Origin: Sporothrix humicola
Lineage: Eukaryota; Ascomycota; Sordariomycetes; Ophiostomatales; Ophiostomataceae
Reading direction: 5' to 3'
DNA length: 64,000 bases
Assembly: GCA_021396245.1 (NCBI GenBank)
Contig: WNYE01000083.1
Span: 62,001-126,000, forward strand
Every line of letters starts with the position of its first letter. Positions within the stretch are counted from its first letter, which is position 1. This document shows positions 21,474 to 31,056 of the stretch, one piece after another. The notes beneath the pieces are model-generated. The model ran no database searches. It saw nothing but the letters and a program-made list of their open reading frames with translations, and was not told the DNA's origin. A program made the translations under genes and the position numbers.

Positions 21474-22874
21474 GGTGCGTGCCCTGCGTAGCAGGCAGAT
21501 TGTCGTCAAGCAATGGCCGTGAGAATGTCGTGATATTCACGCAAGATTCACGCAAGTAAACAAACCGACCAAAACCACGGCAACGGCAAATGCCGCCCAG
21601 TATGAAAGGAACAAAATCAAAAGAAGGATTATCCAAGAGATAAGATGTAATTGCGTCAGGATCGAGTCTAGATCCTGCCAGACCGTTGGCAAGGCTGAGA
21701 TGTCGTCCAATCTGTTTCTGTCGTTCTCTCGTTCATCATCCGTTTCTTTGTATCGACGCGTAGAGTGGATTGAGGCGTTCGTATTCGCGCTACGATCTGC
21801 CTCGCTGGAAGGCGTGAGACTGGCCTAAAAATATAAAAATAGGGGCACTATTTGCGCCTGCCCCTGTTTTTCGTTTCTTCAGTGATGCACTGCCGGCCTG
21901 TAAGCTGTAAGGTACACCCATTGGAAGTACAGTCACGTGGAAAAGTCCCCTACGTAATGTTCGGCTGCTGGCCGTTAGCTGGCAACTAGCCCATGCCGCC
22001 TACGGATTAGCGCTCCGAGCACCCTGCCCGCTCTCTGCACAATGCCTGTTTCGCATTGTCAGCTGTCAGCGCGGGGTTCCTCAAGGTCTTTCCTTTTGAG
22101 AGTTTTGGCTCAGGCTTTCTCCTTTCAGGGCCCACACTCCAAAAGACAGGGTCGCACCTGCTCTGTTTTGTCGACTGCCCCTCTATGACATCCCCTCCTT
22201 CATGCAAGCTCTCTTTCCGCTTGTTTTCTACTTGCTTCCCAACCTGTTTTGCTCTCTTTTTTTGGTGCATTGTTTTGTTCTTTCCTAACACGAAAGCTTG
22301 GCCAGTCTAGTGCGATGCTACGTCGTTTCGTCGACTCTAGCTTCCGAGTTTGCGTGTAGAAACGAAGAGGCCAGTCGTAGTTTCCGTAGTTGGTCTTTTC
22401 TCTCACTGTGAGCTCCTTGCCAGAAAGTATCGCCATTACACTCTAACAATTCCAACAGACTTTTCATTTTTTGTCTCTCACCATCTCCATCTCATTATTC
22501 TCTTTTCTCCTCTCTTCTCCCATCCCTAACAACTTCCCCTCCACCCCTCTCCTGCATCTCGGTGTGTTACCAGGCTCGCGACGCACCTCCGTCGTCGATC
22601 CATAGCCCATCTCCTTGCTCTGATCCTCCGCCCCTCACAGTGCCACACTGCCCTCCTCTGCCCTCCCCACGTTTTCCTCTTTCCTCCTTCCCTCTCAGCC
22701 TCGCCAACAGACAGGAGCCAACAGCCAACTAGCCCTAACCTAAATACCTCTTTCTCACCTCCTTCTTTCTGGTGTTTCTTCCTTTTCTTTCTTTTTTCTC
22801 TCCTCCCTCCTCGTCCCCCAACCCATCCTCTCAACAACATCCATCTCACCTTACATCCCCCCACATCCATCAAA
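21474..22874. other. divergent promoter region of MUS81 and PCM1
   Basis: No gene seen. From about 22440 to 22874 the plus strand is strongly CT-rich (runs such as ctccttctttctggtg), the usual fungal transcription-start region, leading to the leader ccacatccatcaaaATGG of PCM1. Confidence 0.6.
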
Positions 22875-24506
22875 ATGGCCTCCTCCGACGAAGCTATCGT
22901 GGCCGCGTCCCAAAAACACCCGACCAAGCCCGGCCATGTCTTCAAGTACGGCACCGCAGGCTTCCGCATGAACTCGGACCTGCTCGACGGCGTCACCTTC
23001 CGTGTCGGTCTGCTGGCCGGCCTCCGCAGCCGCAAGCTCAACGGCCAGGCCATTGGCGTCATGATCACCGCCTCGCACAACCCGCCCGCCGACAACGGCG
23101 TCAAGATTGTCGACCCCATGGGCGAGATGCTCGAGCAGGAGTGGGAGGTCTATGCCACCAAGCTGGTCAACTGCGCAGACGACGCCGCCCTGGTCGAGTA
23201 CTACCACCAGCTGGCCACCACCCTCAAGATTGATTTGGCCACGCCCGGCAAGGTCGTCTACGGCAGAGACACCCGCCCCTCGGGCCATACCCTGGCCATT
23301 GCCGTGGCCGACGCCCTCGCTGCTACGGGCATCGAGGCCGTCGACTACAAGATCGTGACGACGCCGCAGCTGCACTACCTGACGCGCTGCACCAACACCG
23401 AGGGCACACCGCTGGCCTACGGCAAGGTCAGCGAGGCCGGCTACTACGAGAAGCTGAGCGACGCCTTTGTGCGTGCTCTGCGCGGCCGCAAGATCGCGGG
23501 CGAGCTGGTCGTCGACTGCGCCAACGGTGTCGGCGGCCCCAAGCTGCAGGAATTCCTCAAATACATCCCCAAGGACAAGGTCGCCTTTGACGTCAAGGTT
23601 GTCAACGACGACGTCCTCCGCCCCGAGATTCTGAACCTGGACTGCGGCGCCGACTTTGTCAAGACCAAGCAGCGCGCCCCGCCCAACCCCCAGCCCCAGC
23701 CCGGCCTGCGCAGCTGCTCGTTCGACGGCGACGCCGACCGCCTTATCTACTACTGGGTCGACCCGGACACCGGCTTTTTCATGCTGGACGGCGACCGCAT
23801 CTCGTCGCTTGCCGCCTCGTTTATCTCCGACCTTGTGCGCGCCGCCGATCTCGAGGAGGACCTGCGCATCGGTGTCGTCCAGACCGCCTACGCCAACGGC
23901 GCCTCCACCAACTACATTACCCAGCACCTGCGCCTGCCCGTCGTCTGCACGCCCACGGGCGTCAAGCACCTGCACCACGCCGCCAACCGTTTCGATGTCG
24001 GCGTCTACTTTGAGGCCAACGGCCACGGCACCGTCCTGTTCTCGGCGGATGCCGTCCAGGCCTTCAAGACCAAGGAGCCCCAGTCGCCCGCCCAGAAGGA
24101 GGCCCTGGACACCCTGGCTGCTGTCTCGGACCTCATCAACCAGACCGTCGGCGATGCCCTGTCCGACATGCTCATGGTCGAGGTCATCCTGGCCCACAAG
24201 GTCTGGAGTTTGAGAGACTGGGCCCTGACCTACAACGACCTGCCCAACCGCCTGGTCCGCGTCGAGGTCGCCGACAAGGACCTGTTCCAGACCACCGACG
24301 CCGAGCGCCGCCTCAGCCACCCGGCCGGCATCCAGGACGAGATTGACCAGTGCGTCAAGAAGTACACCAATGCCCGCTCGTTTGCCCGCGCCTCGGGCAC
24401 AGAAAACGCCTGCCGCGTCTACGCCGAGGCCGCCACGCGCGTCGAGGCCGACGAGCTGGCCAAGCAGGTCGCGCGCCTGCTGTCGCACTACGGCGGCGGG
24501 AACTAG
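22875..24506 (+). CDS. pcm1: phosphoacetylglucosamine mutase
   Basis: A single 543-residue exon. The family's active-site serine motif TASHNPPADNG is present with Ser67, preceded by FKYGTAGFRMNSDLL. The metal-binding loop DGDADR has D284, D286 and D288. Further matches are the sugar-binding EANGHGTVLFS and the phosphate-binding C-terminal RASGTENACRVYAEA. The enzyme converts GlcNAc-6-phosphate to GlcNAc-1-phosphate, feeding UDP-GlcNAc for chitin, N-glycans and GPI anchors; it acts in the cytosol. Length equals the usual 530-560. Codons are heavily C-ending, typical of a well expressed gene. A 592-codon open frame on the opposite strand is a by-product of that bias. Confidence 0.96.
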   Translation: MASSDEAIVAASQKHPTKPGHVFKYGTAGFRMNSDLLDGVTFRVGLLAGLRSRKLNGQAIGVMITASHNPPADNGVKIVDPMGEMLEQEWEVYATKLVNCADDAALVEYYHQLATTLKIDLATPGKVVYGRDTRPSGHTLAIAVADALAATGIEAVDYKIVTTPQLHYLTRCTNTEGTPLAYGKVSEAGYYEKLSDAFVRALRGRKIAGELVVDCANGVGGPKLQEFLKYIPKDKVAFDVKVVNDDVLRPEILNLDCGADFVKTKQRAPPNPQPQPGLRSCSFDGDADRLIYYWVDPDTGFFMLDGDRISSLAASFISDLVRAADLEEDLRIGVVQTAYANGASTNYITQHLRLPVVCTPTGVKHLHHAANRFDVGVYFEANGHGTVLFSADAVQAFKTKEPQSPAQKEALDTLAAVSDLINQTVGDALSDMLMVEVILAHKVWSLRDWALTYNDLPNRLVRVEVADKDLFQTTDAERRLSHPAGIQDEIDQCVKKYTNARSFARASGTENACRVYAEAATRVEADELAKQVARLLSHYGGGN

Positions 24507-25194
24507 GAAGCCTGGCCGGCGAGTCTGGTGACAAACATCAATGCAAGCGTGGTTGCGCGCAGCACGACCTCCATGGTGCCGCCGCTGCTGACGAGCGGCG
24601 GGCCGCACCTGCAGCACCCGGAGAACCACCCGAGTCCGCGGCGAGTGTTGTAGACGATTGACAGAAGAGGTGGTAGATCTAAATGGTGTGGTGTAAAAGT
24701 GATTTATTAGTTTACGCGGTGCGTCTTTGATCTGGGAATTCTAACGTAACGAAATAAGATACAAAAATAAGATACCTTTTGACCAGACTTACGTTGGCAT
24801 TCTTAAATTGAGTGCTTGTTTATGAGCTCTTGTTTATTACATTTTGATTTTGTCTAGTCCTGCCCAGTAAGGTATCTCTAGCCATAAATGCCCATCTCAC
24901 CGCTCATTGGTGTAATGGTGCGCTCAACACCAAACACATAAATAGATCAACACAACACAACATGAAATTGAACAACATACAACAATCAGAATGGAAAAAA
25001 AAAAAACGTATAAATAAAAGCAGACATGACGGGACATATAAAAACAACCCAGCCAAACACCGTTTCAGTCAAAAATAATGTAACGACATGAAAAAAGATA
25101 AGATCCCTAGTGGCCGTCCTTTAACACGGCCTTTTTTGTCTTCCCTCTCTAAATTCTAGACTTTTTTGGTTCACACCCCACACGCCTCGCGCAC
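24507..25194. other. convergent intergenic region
   Basis: 3' flanks of PCM1 and HMT1. A/T-rich between 24700 and 25120, with short A runs that may serve polyadenylation. No gene seen. Confidence 0.6.
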
Positions 25195-26449
25195 TTAGCA
25201 CATCTTGTACGTGCACGTTCCCTCGCCCTGGCGGTTCGGGTCCGTCGTCTCGAGCTTGTACTTGACCTCAATGTCGAGGTCGCGCTTGTTCTTGTCGTTG
25301 GGGCGGTTGTGCAGCTCGCACTGGATCTCCTCGCCCTCCTGGACGGCCAGCGTGTCCTTGAGGTAGAGCACGGTCTGCTTCCAGTGGGTGTACTTGGTGT
25401 GGGGGCCGGTCGAGAAGCGCACGGGCTTGTGGCAGGCGGAGAACTCAATGTCGAACCAGGCGACGAGGGCGTGGACAAAGTCGTCGCGCTTGCAGCGCAG
25501 CGAGAAGTTGGCGCTGAACGCGAGGTCCTCGGTCTTGCAGGTGTAGAGGTCGAGGGTCAGGATGTTGGCGGGGTCGGTGACGACGGCCTTGAGCTCGACG
25601 GTGTCGACGAGCGGCTCGGACAGGGCGGTCTCCTTGAGCGGCGAGTAGTCGAAGCCGTAGACATTGTCCCAGACTACATTGTTAGGGTACTATTCAAACA
25701 AACACGCGGGGTGACTGGCTGTCAACCAGGGGGTCAGACTTACAGCCAATCTTCTCGTCCTTGTACTCGCCGTCCTCGATACCCGCAGCAAAGATGGTAG
25801 CCTTGTCGGGGAAGATGAGGCCGTCCTTGACCAGGTAGCGGTCGCGGGCGTACAGCACAGTGTCGAGCATGCTCTCGTAGAGCAAAAAGTAGCCCATCCA
25901 CTCCGAGATGATAATGTCGACCTTGTCGTAGGGCAGCTTGACCTCCTCCATCTTGCCCTGGACAAACGTGATCTTGTCGGACATGCCGTTGACCTTGACG
26001 ATCTCGCGGGCCTTGTAAATGATGGTGGACATGTCGACGCCAATGACGTGCTTGGCGCCGGCCTTGACGGCGAACATGGACAGGATACCGGTACCGCAAC
26101 CGACATCAAGAACGACCTTGTCCTTGAAGATGTGCTTGTTCTGGACAATGGCGTTCATGTAGGATCTTGTGCGGACCTCGTCTTTCAGCATTTCCTCGTG
26201 GATGCCTAGGTTGTTAGTGGGTGTTCTTTCCAAGGTCTGTTTCGGTTCGTGTTATCTCGTCTCGTATCATGACATACCATGGTGGTTGTAGCTGGGATAT
26301 GTTAGTAGAGCTTCATATGGAACAAAAACAATGGCAGCCAGTAGCCACATATTTGGGTTCTCTCACCTGTTGAAGTAGTGCTGCTCAGAGTGCTCCATGG
26401 TCTTGAACTTCTCCTCCGCCTTGACGACGTCCATCGCCTCGCCAGCCAT
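25195..26449 (-). CDS. hmt1: type I protein arginine methyltransferase (PRMT1/Hmt1/RmtA), four exons
   Basis: Exons 26449-26367, 26291-26278 (14-base micro-exon), 26205-25744 and 25673-25195 join to 345 residues. Introns are GTGAGA/CCCAG, GTATGT/CTAG and GTAAGT/GTAG. The joined start reads HYFNSYNHHGIHEEMLKDE, the conserved PRMT1 N-terminus, so the micro-exon is needed. Motif I VLDVGCGTGILS (64-75) binds S-adenosylmethionine; the double-E loop SEWMGYFLLYE carries E134 and E143; the THW loop is in KYTHWKQ. The enzyme makes asymmetric dimethylarginine on RGG/GAR proteins such as hnRNPs and on histone H4 R3. Length and motifs are canonical; nothing is missing. Confidence 0.96.
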
Positions 26450-27559
26450 ATTGATAGATGGATGAAAGAAGGAAGGGTGGGTAAAACGAGGGTCGAAGAG
26501 GAAATCGGAGTCGGCGGGGTCGGAGAAAGACGGCGAAAAGAAAGACAACGAGGTCAGAATATGAGCCTCGAAATGTGTCTAGAAAGGATGCAGTTGGGAG
26601 TAGGAGGAGAGGAAATGGAAAGAAAAGGTGGTGAAGGAAAAGAGGGAACAGAGGCAAGACAGACACTCAATCTTCGAGGCCCAAAAGAGGACTAAGAAAA
26701 AAAAAAAAAAAAAAAAAAAAAAAAGCGTTGTCTATCGCTGCCCCGCTAGACAAAATTCTGCCGCAAGTGGCGGGAGGGCGGTGAGGCCTGTAAGCGGGAC
26801 CCAGGCCCAAAACGATGGCGGGCACCAGACCGCTGTTGGTCTAGGCCCTCTGCCCTGTAACGGAGGAATAGCACTGAGTACAAATTTAGCTCAGGATGGG
26901 GGCAATATCGAACTTGACGTCTGCATAATTAGCACACTTACATGTGTAGAAGCATGGTTCTGTTTATTTGGATATCTAATCTCCGTAGTAGAAACTACGT
27001 GATTGTATTGAAACGCTGAAAAATGATCCTTATTAACTCAATTGGAGCATTCACTGAGATGTAAGTCTTGCTCAGAGATGCAGCTGTATCTCGGCCAGAG
27101 GCATTATATTTGCCTGTTTATTCCACGTCATATCTAGAAAAGCATCTTGGATATTTTATAAATCAACATAAGTACAGTATTAAAGCTCAGATTGCCATGT
27201 TAGTTGGCCCATCTTCAATATGACATATTATATTGCTTGGAATAAAGGTGTAAAATAGACCGTGAATATAGTACTTTTCTGATTATTCTCAACAGGCTGC
27301 AGCTAATCCCACCGCCATCACGTGTCGCCTGGCTAAATTGATTCTCCATTGACCCCTGTTCTAGTTCCGTTTCAGTGGAGCTGCCCGCCACCGCTACAGC
27401 GGAACAGGGCCCAAGCTCTCCAACGTGTTCACATCCCCTTGGAGCCAGGAGCTTCCAAGCTTATCGTCTTTCCGACAACAAACAATTTGGGTTGGACACT
27501 CGACCACAGTCCAACACCATCGACCTTTTTCCTTTTGTCTTTTCGACCACACACCCAGC
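26450..27559. other. divergent intergenic region of HMT1 and GLS1
   Basis: No gene seen. Contains a 28-base A run (T run on the HMT1 sense strand) and an A/T-rich part at 26930-27300. The GLS1 frame is open 45 codons upstream of its ATG, but that stretch starts at GTG and reads as a leader. Confidence 0.6.
26697..26724. repeat. A28 homopolymer (poly-dT in HMT1 promoter)
   Basis: Uninterrupted run of 28 adenines about 250 bases upstream of the HMT1 start. Long poly(dA:dT) tracts exclude nucleosomes in fungi, so it may help keep this divergent promoter open. Confidence 0.9.
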
Positions 27560-30052
27560 ATGGCGTCTGTACGCCAATTGGCCCTTTCTCTCGGCCTGGC
27601 CGTTGCCGGCCTGAGCAGCAGTGCCCGTGCCAACGATACACCAAGCGGCGACGAGTCGGTCCTCTTTAGCGAGACGGCGCGGCTCAACAACGACAGTTTG
27701 CTCTGGGGTCCCTACCGGCCCAACCTGTACTTTGGCGTGCGGCCACGGATCCCGAAAAGTCTGGCATCGGGTCTGATGTGGGGCCGTGCCGACACCTACA
27801 CGGACCTACAGAACCATGTGCGGTACACCTGCGAGCAGAACGAGGGCATGGAGGGCTACGGGTGGGATGAGTACGACACGCGGCTGGGCGGCACGCAGAC
27901 GATCCACGACACGTTCAACAACATTGACATTACGACGTCGTTTATCAAAGTGCCCGGCGGCGCGCACGGCGGCAGCTGGGGCGCGCGGATCAAGGGTGTG
28001 CCGCGGCCGAAAGCGGCGACAGAGGACGACCCCGACACGAGCGTGAAGACAATGGTGGTATTTTACATGGCACAGGAGGAGGACGGCTCCACCATCAAGG
28101 TGGTGGACACGGAGGGGTCCTCCTGGGACAACTACGGTTTCGCCGGCGACATTGCGTTTGAGGGCTCGTCGAGCGGGCTGGGCGACTTCAAGCTCGTGAT
28201 TACCAAGGGCACCGGTGACCACCCGCAGAGCGACCACCCATACTCGTCCGAGCGGGACATCTCAAAGACAGTGGTGCAGTCCCTCAATGCGCCCGAGGAG
28301 CACCTCTGGCAGGTCAAGCCGCTACTGTTCCGCCAGATTAAGGAGACGGTGGACCATGTCGTGGCTGTGCACGACCCCAACGACGCGCCGCCGCCGTGGC
28401 AGGTGTACCAGCTGGGCAACCAGCCGGGCGAGGGCAACCTGCAGTATGTGCAGCGCATGTACGAGGGCGAGTTTGAGTTTGACATTTTGTTTTCGAGCGC
28501 GTCAGCCGGCAAGGACCTGACGAGCGCCGATGTGACGCGCGAGATCAAGACAGCGAGCGAGTCGTTTGGCACGCACTTTAAGAAGGCGTTCAGCCTCCAG
28601 GCGCCGTTTAGTGTCGAGAAGTACACGGCTTTCGCGCACAGCATGTTCTCGAACCTGCTGGGCGGCATTGGCTACTTTTATGGCTACGGCATTGCGGACC
28701 GGTCGTATGCGGCTGCCTACGAGGAGGAGGACGAGGGTTTCTGGGAGGACGCGGCCAAGGCACGGGCCGAGCACAAGGAAACCTTTGACGGTCCGTACGA
28801 GCTGTTCACGAGCATCCCGTCGCGGCCGTTTTTCCCGCGCGGTTTCCTGTGGGACGAGGGCTTCCATCTGCTGCCGATTGCCGAGTGGGACATGGACCTG
28901 ACGCTCGAGATTGTCAAGAGCTGGTTCAACCTGATGGACGACGACGGCTGGATTGCGCGCGAGCAGATCCTGGGGTCCGAAGCCCGCAGCAAGGTGCCGC
29001 CCGAGTTCCAGATCCAGTACCCGCACTACGCCAACCCGCCCACCCTCTTCTTCGTGGTGGACACCTTTGTCAGCAAGCTGCGCCAGGCCGCCAACGGCAC
29101 GTCTCCTCCCGAACTCGCTGGCAGCAGCAATCTGGTCGACAACACCGAGCTCGGCCTCGAGTACCTCAGACAGCTGTACCCCCGCCTCCGCAAGCAGTAC
29201 GACTGGTTCCGCCGCACGCAGTTTGGCGACGTCAAGTCGTACGAGCGCGAGGCTTTTTCGAAAAAGGAGGCCTACCGCTGGCGCGGCCGCACCGAGGCGC
29301 ACGTCCTGACCAGCGGTCTGGACGACTACCCGCGCCCGCAGCCGCCGCACCCGGGCGAGCTGCACGTCGACCTGCTGTCGTGGATGGGCATGATGACCCG
29401 TTCGCTGCTCAACATTGCCGAGGTGCTGGGCATGGACGCGTCGACCGAAGAGGCCCAGCAGCTGCGCTCGATCCAGGAGGCCATTGCCCACAACCTGGAC
29501 GACCTGCACTGGTCCGAGGCCGAGGGCTGCTACTGCGACGCCACCATTGACGACTACGAAGAGAACGAGCTCGTGTGCCACCGCGGCTACATTTCGCTGT
29601 TCCCTCTGATCCTGGGCCTTCTCGAGCCTTCGAACCCCAAGGTCGGCCGTCTTTTGGACCTGCTGGGCGACGAGGACGAGCTGTTCAGTCCCCACGGCCT
29701 GCGCAGTCTGAGCAAGAAGAGCCCGCTGTACGGCACGGCCGAAAACTACTGGCGCAGCCCCATCTGGATCAACATTAACTACCTGGCGCTCGTCCAGCTC
29801 CAGAGTCTCGGCCAGCAGGACGGCCCCTTCCGCGCCCGCGCCGCCGACCTCTACAACCGCCTGCGCCGCAACATTGTCGACACGGTCTACGCGAGCTGGA
29901 AGGAGACGGGCTTCGCGTGGGAGCAGTACAACCCCGAGACGGGCAAGGGCCAGCGCACTCAACACTTTACTGGATGGACGAGTCTGGTCGTCAAGATCAT
30001 GGCGATGCCCGAGGTCGACGTCAAGACGGGGCACGTGCGGGATGAATTGTAG
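27560..30052 (+). CDS. gls1: ER processing alpha-glucosidase I (mannosyl-oligosaccharide glucosidase, GH63)
   Basis: 830 residues from ATG 27560. Residues 1 to about 24 form a signal peptide or signal anchor (VRQLALSLGLAVAGL). The N-terminal GH63 domain shows SLLWGPYRPNLYFGVRPR and MEGYGWDEYDTRLGG. The catalytic (alpha/alpha)6 domain has FPRGFLWDEGFHLLPI at about residues 427-442, containing the conserved Asp/Glu pair, and a late GTAENYWRSPIWININYL block near 725-745. The enzyme removes the terminal alpha-1,2-glucose from Glc3Man9GlcNAc2 on new glycoproteins in the ER lumen and influences beta-1,6-glucan synthesis in yeast. Length matches Cwh41 (833). It is divergent from HMT1 and followed in the same direction by GYP7. 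Confidence 0.95.
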   Translation: MASVRQLALSLGLAVAGLSSSARANDTPSGDESVLFSETARLNNDSLLWGPYRPNLYFGVRPRIPKSLASGLMWGRADTYTDLQNHVRYTCEQNEGMEGYGWDEYDTRLGGTQTIHDTFNNIDITTSFIKVPGGAHGGSWGARIKGVPRPKAATEDDPDTSVKTMVVFYMAQEEDGSTIKVVDTEGSSWDNYGFAGDIAFEGSSSGLGDFKLVITKGTGDHPQSDHPYSSERDISKTVVQSLNAPEEHLWQVKPLLFRQIKETVDHVVAVHDPNDAPPPWQVYQLGNQPGEGNLQYVQRMYEGEFEFDILFSSASAGKDLTSADVTREIKTASESFGTHFKKAFSLQAPFSVEKYTAFAHSMFSNLLGGIGYFYGYGIADRSYAAAYEEEDEGFWEDAAKARAEHKETFDGPYELFTSIPSRPFFPRGFLWDEGFHLLPIAEWDMDLTLEIVKSWFNLMDDDGWIAREQILGSEARSKVPPEFQIQYPHYANPPTLFFVVDTFVSKLRQAANGTSPPELAGSSNLVDNTELGLEYLRQLYPRLRKQYDWFRRTQFGDVKSYEREAFSKKEAYRWRGRTEAHVLTSGLDDYPRPQPPHPGELHVDLLSWMGMMTRSLLNIAEVLGMDASTEEAQQLRSIQEAIAHNLDDLHWSEAEGCYCDATIDDYEENELVCHRGYISLFPLILGLLEPSNPKVGRLLDLLGDEDELFSPHGLRSLSKKSPLYGTAENYWRSPIWININYLALVQLQSLGQQDGPFRARAADLYNRLRRNIVDTVYASWKETGFAWEQYNPETGKGQRTQHFTGWTSLVVKIMAMPEVDVKTGHVRDEL

Positions 30053-31056
30053 GGGGCAGCTGTGGAGGCAATAAAAGAAAAGAGGGCGCGAAGACGATAA
30101 AAAGGCCCGACGACGAAGAGATGTATGATATATATTTTCTCATGGCTGGCAGCGATTGAATTGATTTAGATGCAACATGCACAATGCAGTCAAAATAAAG
30201 TTAAAGATAAACAATGGGCGATAAAGTATAATTGAAAAATAACAAAACCCGGAGAAAAGGATGCGATATGAGTCGTCAATTGGACTTGTTTTTTTTTTCT
30301 CTGTTTCTGTCTTTTCGATTCGCCTCTCAGATTCCAGATTCCAGTTAAAAGGCTGCCTAGAGGCTAGACGCCGGTTGTGCACACAGCCTCGTACTTTGAT
30401 GACGACAGCCCGCCGTTTGGAGAAGGCAGCGGTAAATTTAATTCCAGCAGCCCAAATTTTACTGGAGGGAGCCCAATTCGAGGGGCTGCCAGTTCGTTCT
30501 TGCCTCTGTGTCTTGTCTTTCTTAGTGAGTGTACTTTGGCTGCGCTTTAGGAAGTCGCCGCGGGGCAGCGCCTGCCGATTTGGCATGTCACCTGTAAAAC
30601 AAAGGAACGCCCCATGCTTCCTTCCTTCCTGCAGAAAAGAGAAAAGCGACGTCAGTCAGCTGCCACTGCCCGATCTGTCTTGTCTTCGTTCTTCGTTTTA
30701 AGCTTCTTTTGCTTCCTTTCTCCCCTTTTCGATTTTGCCTTTTATTCACGTCACCTTTTTCCCAGTCTTTTCACTTTTCACGATCCTTTTGATCGTTGAT
30801 TGTTCGAATACAGTTTGTGGCACCGCTCTGCCTGTTTGTCGACCCCACATTCAACTTATGCCGTCATAGGGCCTTTTTGCTTTTCTCTTCTCGGCTTCGC
30901 CTCCCTAGCTCTGCCTTCTGATATCAGCTGAGCGATAGTCTTTTTTCTTTCTTTCGTCTATCTTCCGATATCTCTGCTTTGCCGTCTCGCCAGTTTAAAC
31001 GACTTTTGATATTCTATTATCTCCCTTTCCTTCACATCCGCCTCCAAACACACGCC
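30053..31056. other. intergenic, GYP7 promoter
   Basis: No gene seen. From about 30600 to 31050 the plus strand is pyrimidine-rich (ccttccttcctgcag, ttctttcgtctatcttcc), consistent with a long GYP7 leader. Confidence 0.55.

Noticed and set aside
22851..24629. 592-codon open frame antisense to PCM1
   Set aside because: Mirror of a strongly C-ending coding frame; Val/Gly/Asp-rich with no motifs, while the sense strand has all mutase motifs.
27425..27559. 45-codon upstream extension of glucosidase I
   Set aside because: Begins at GTG; the signal peptide directly follows the ATG at 27560.
28502..30034. 510-codon open frame antisense to glucosidase I
   Set aside because: By-product of GC-rich codons in the GH63 gene; no motifs and Val/Arg/Gln-rich.
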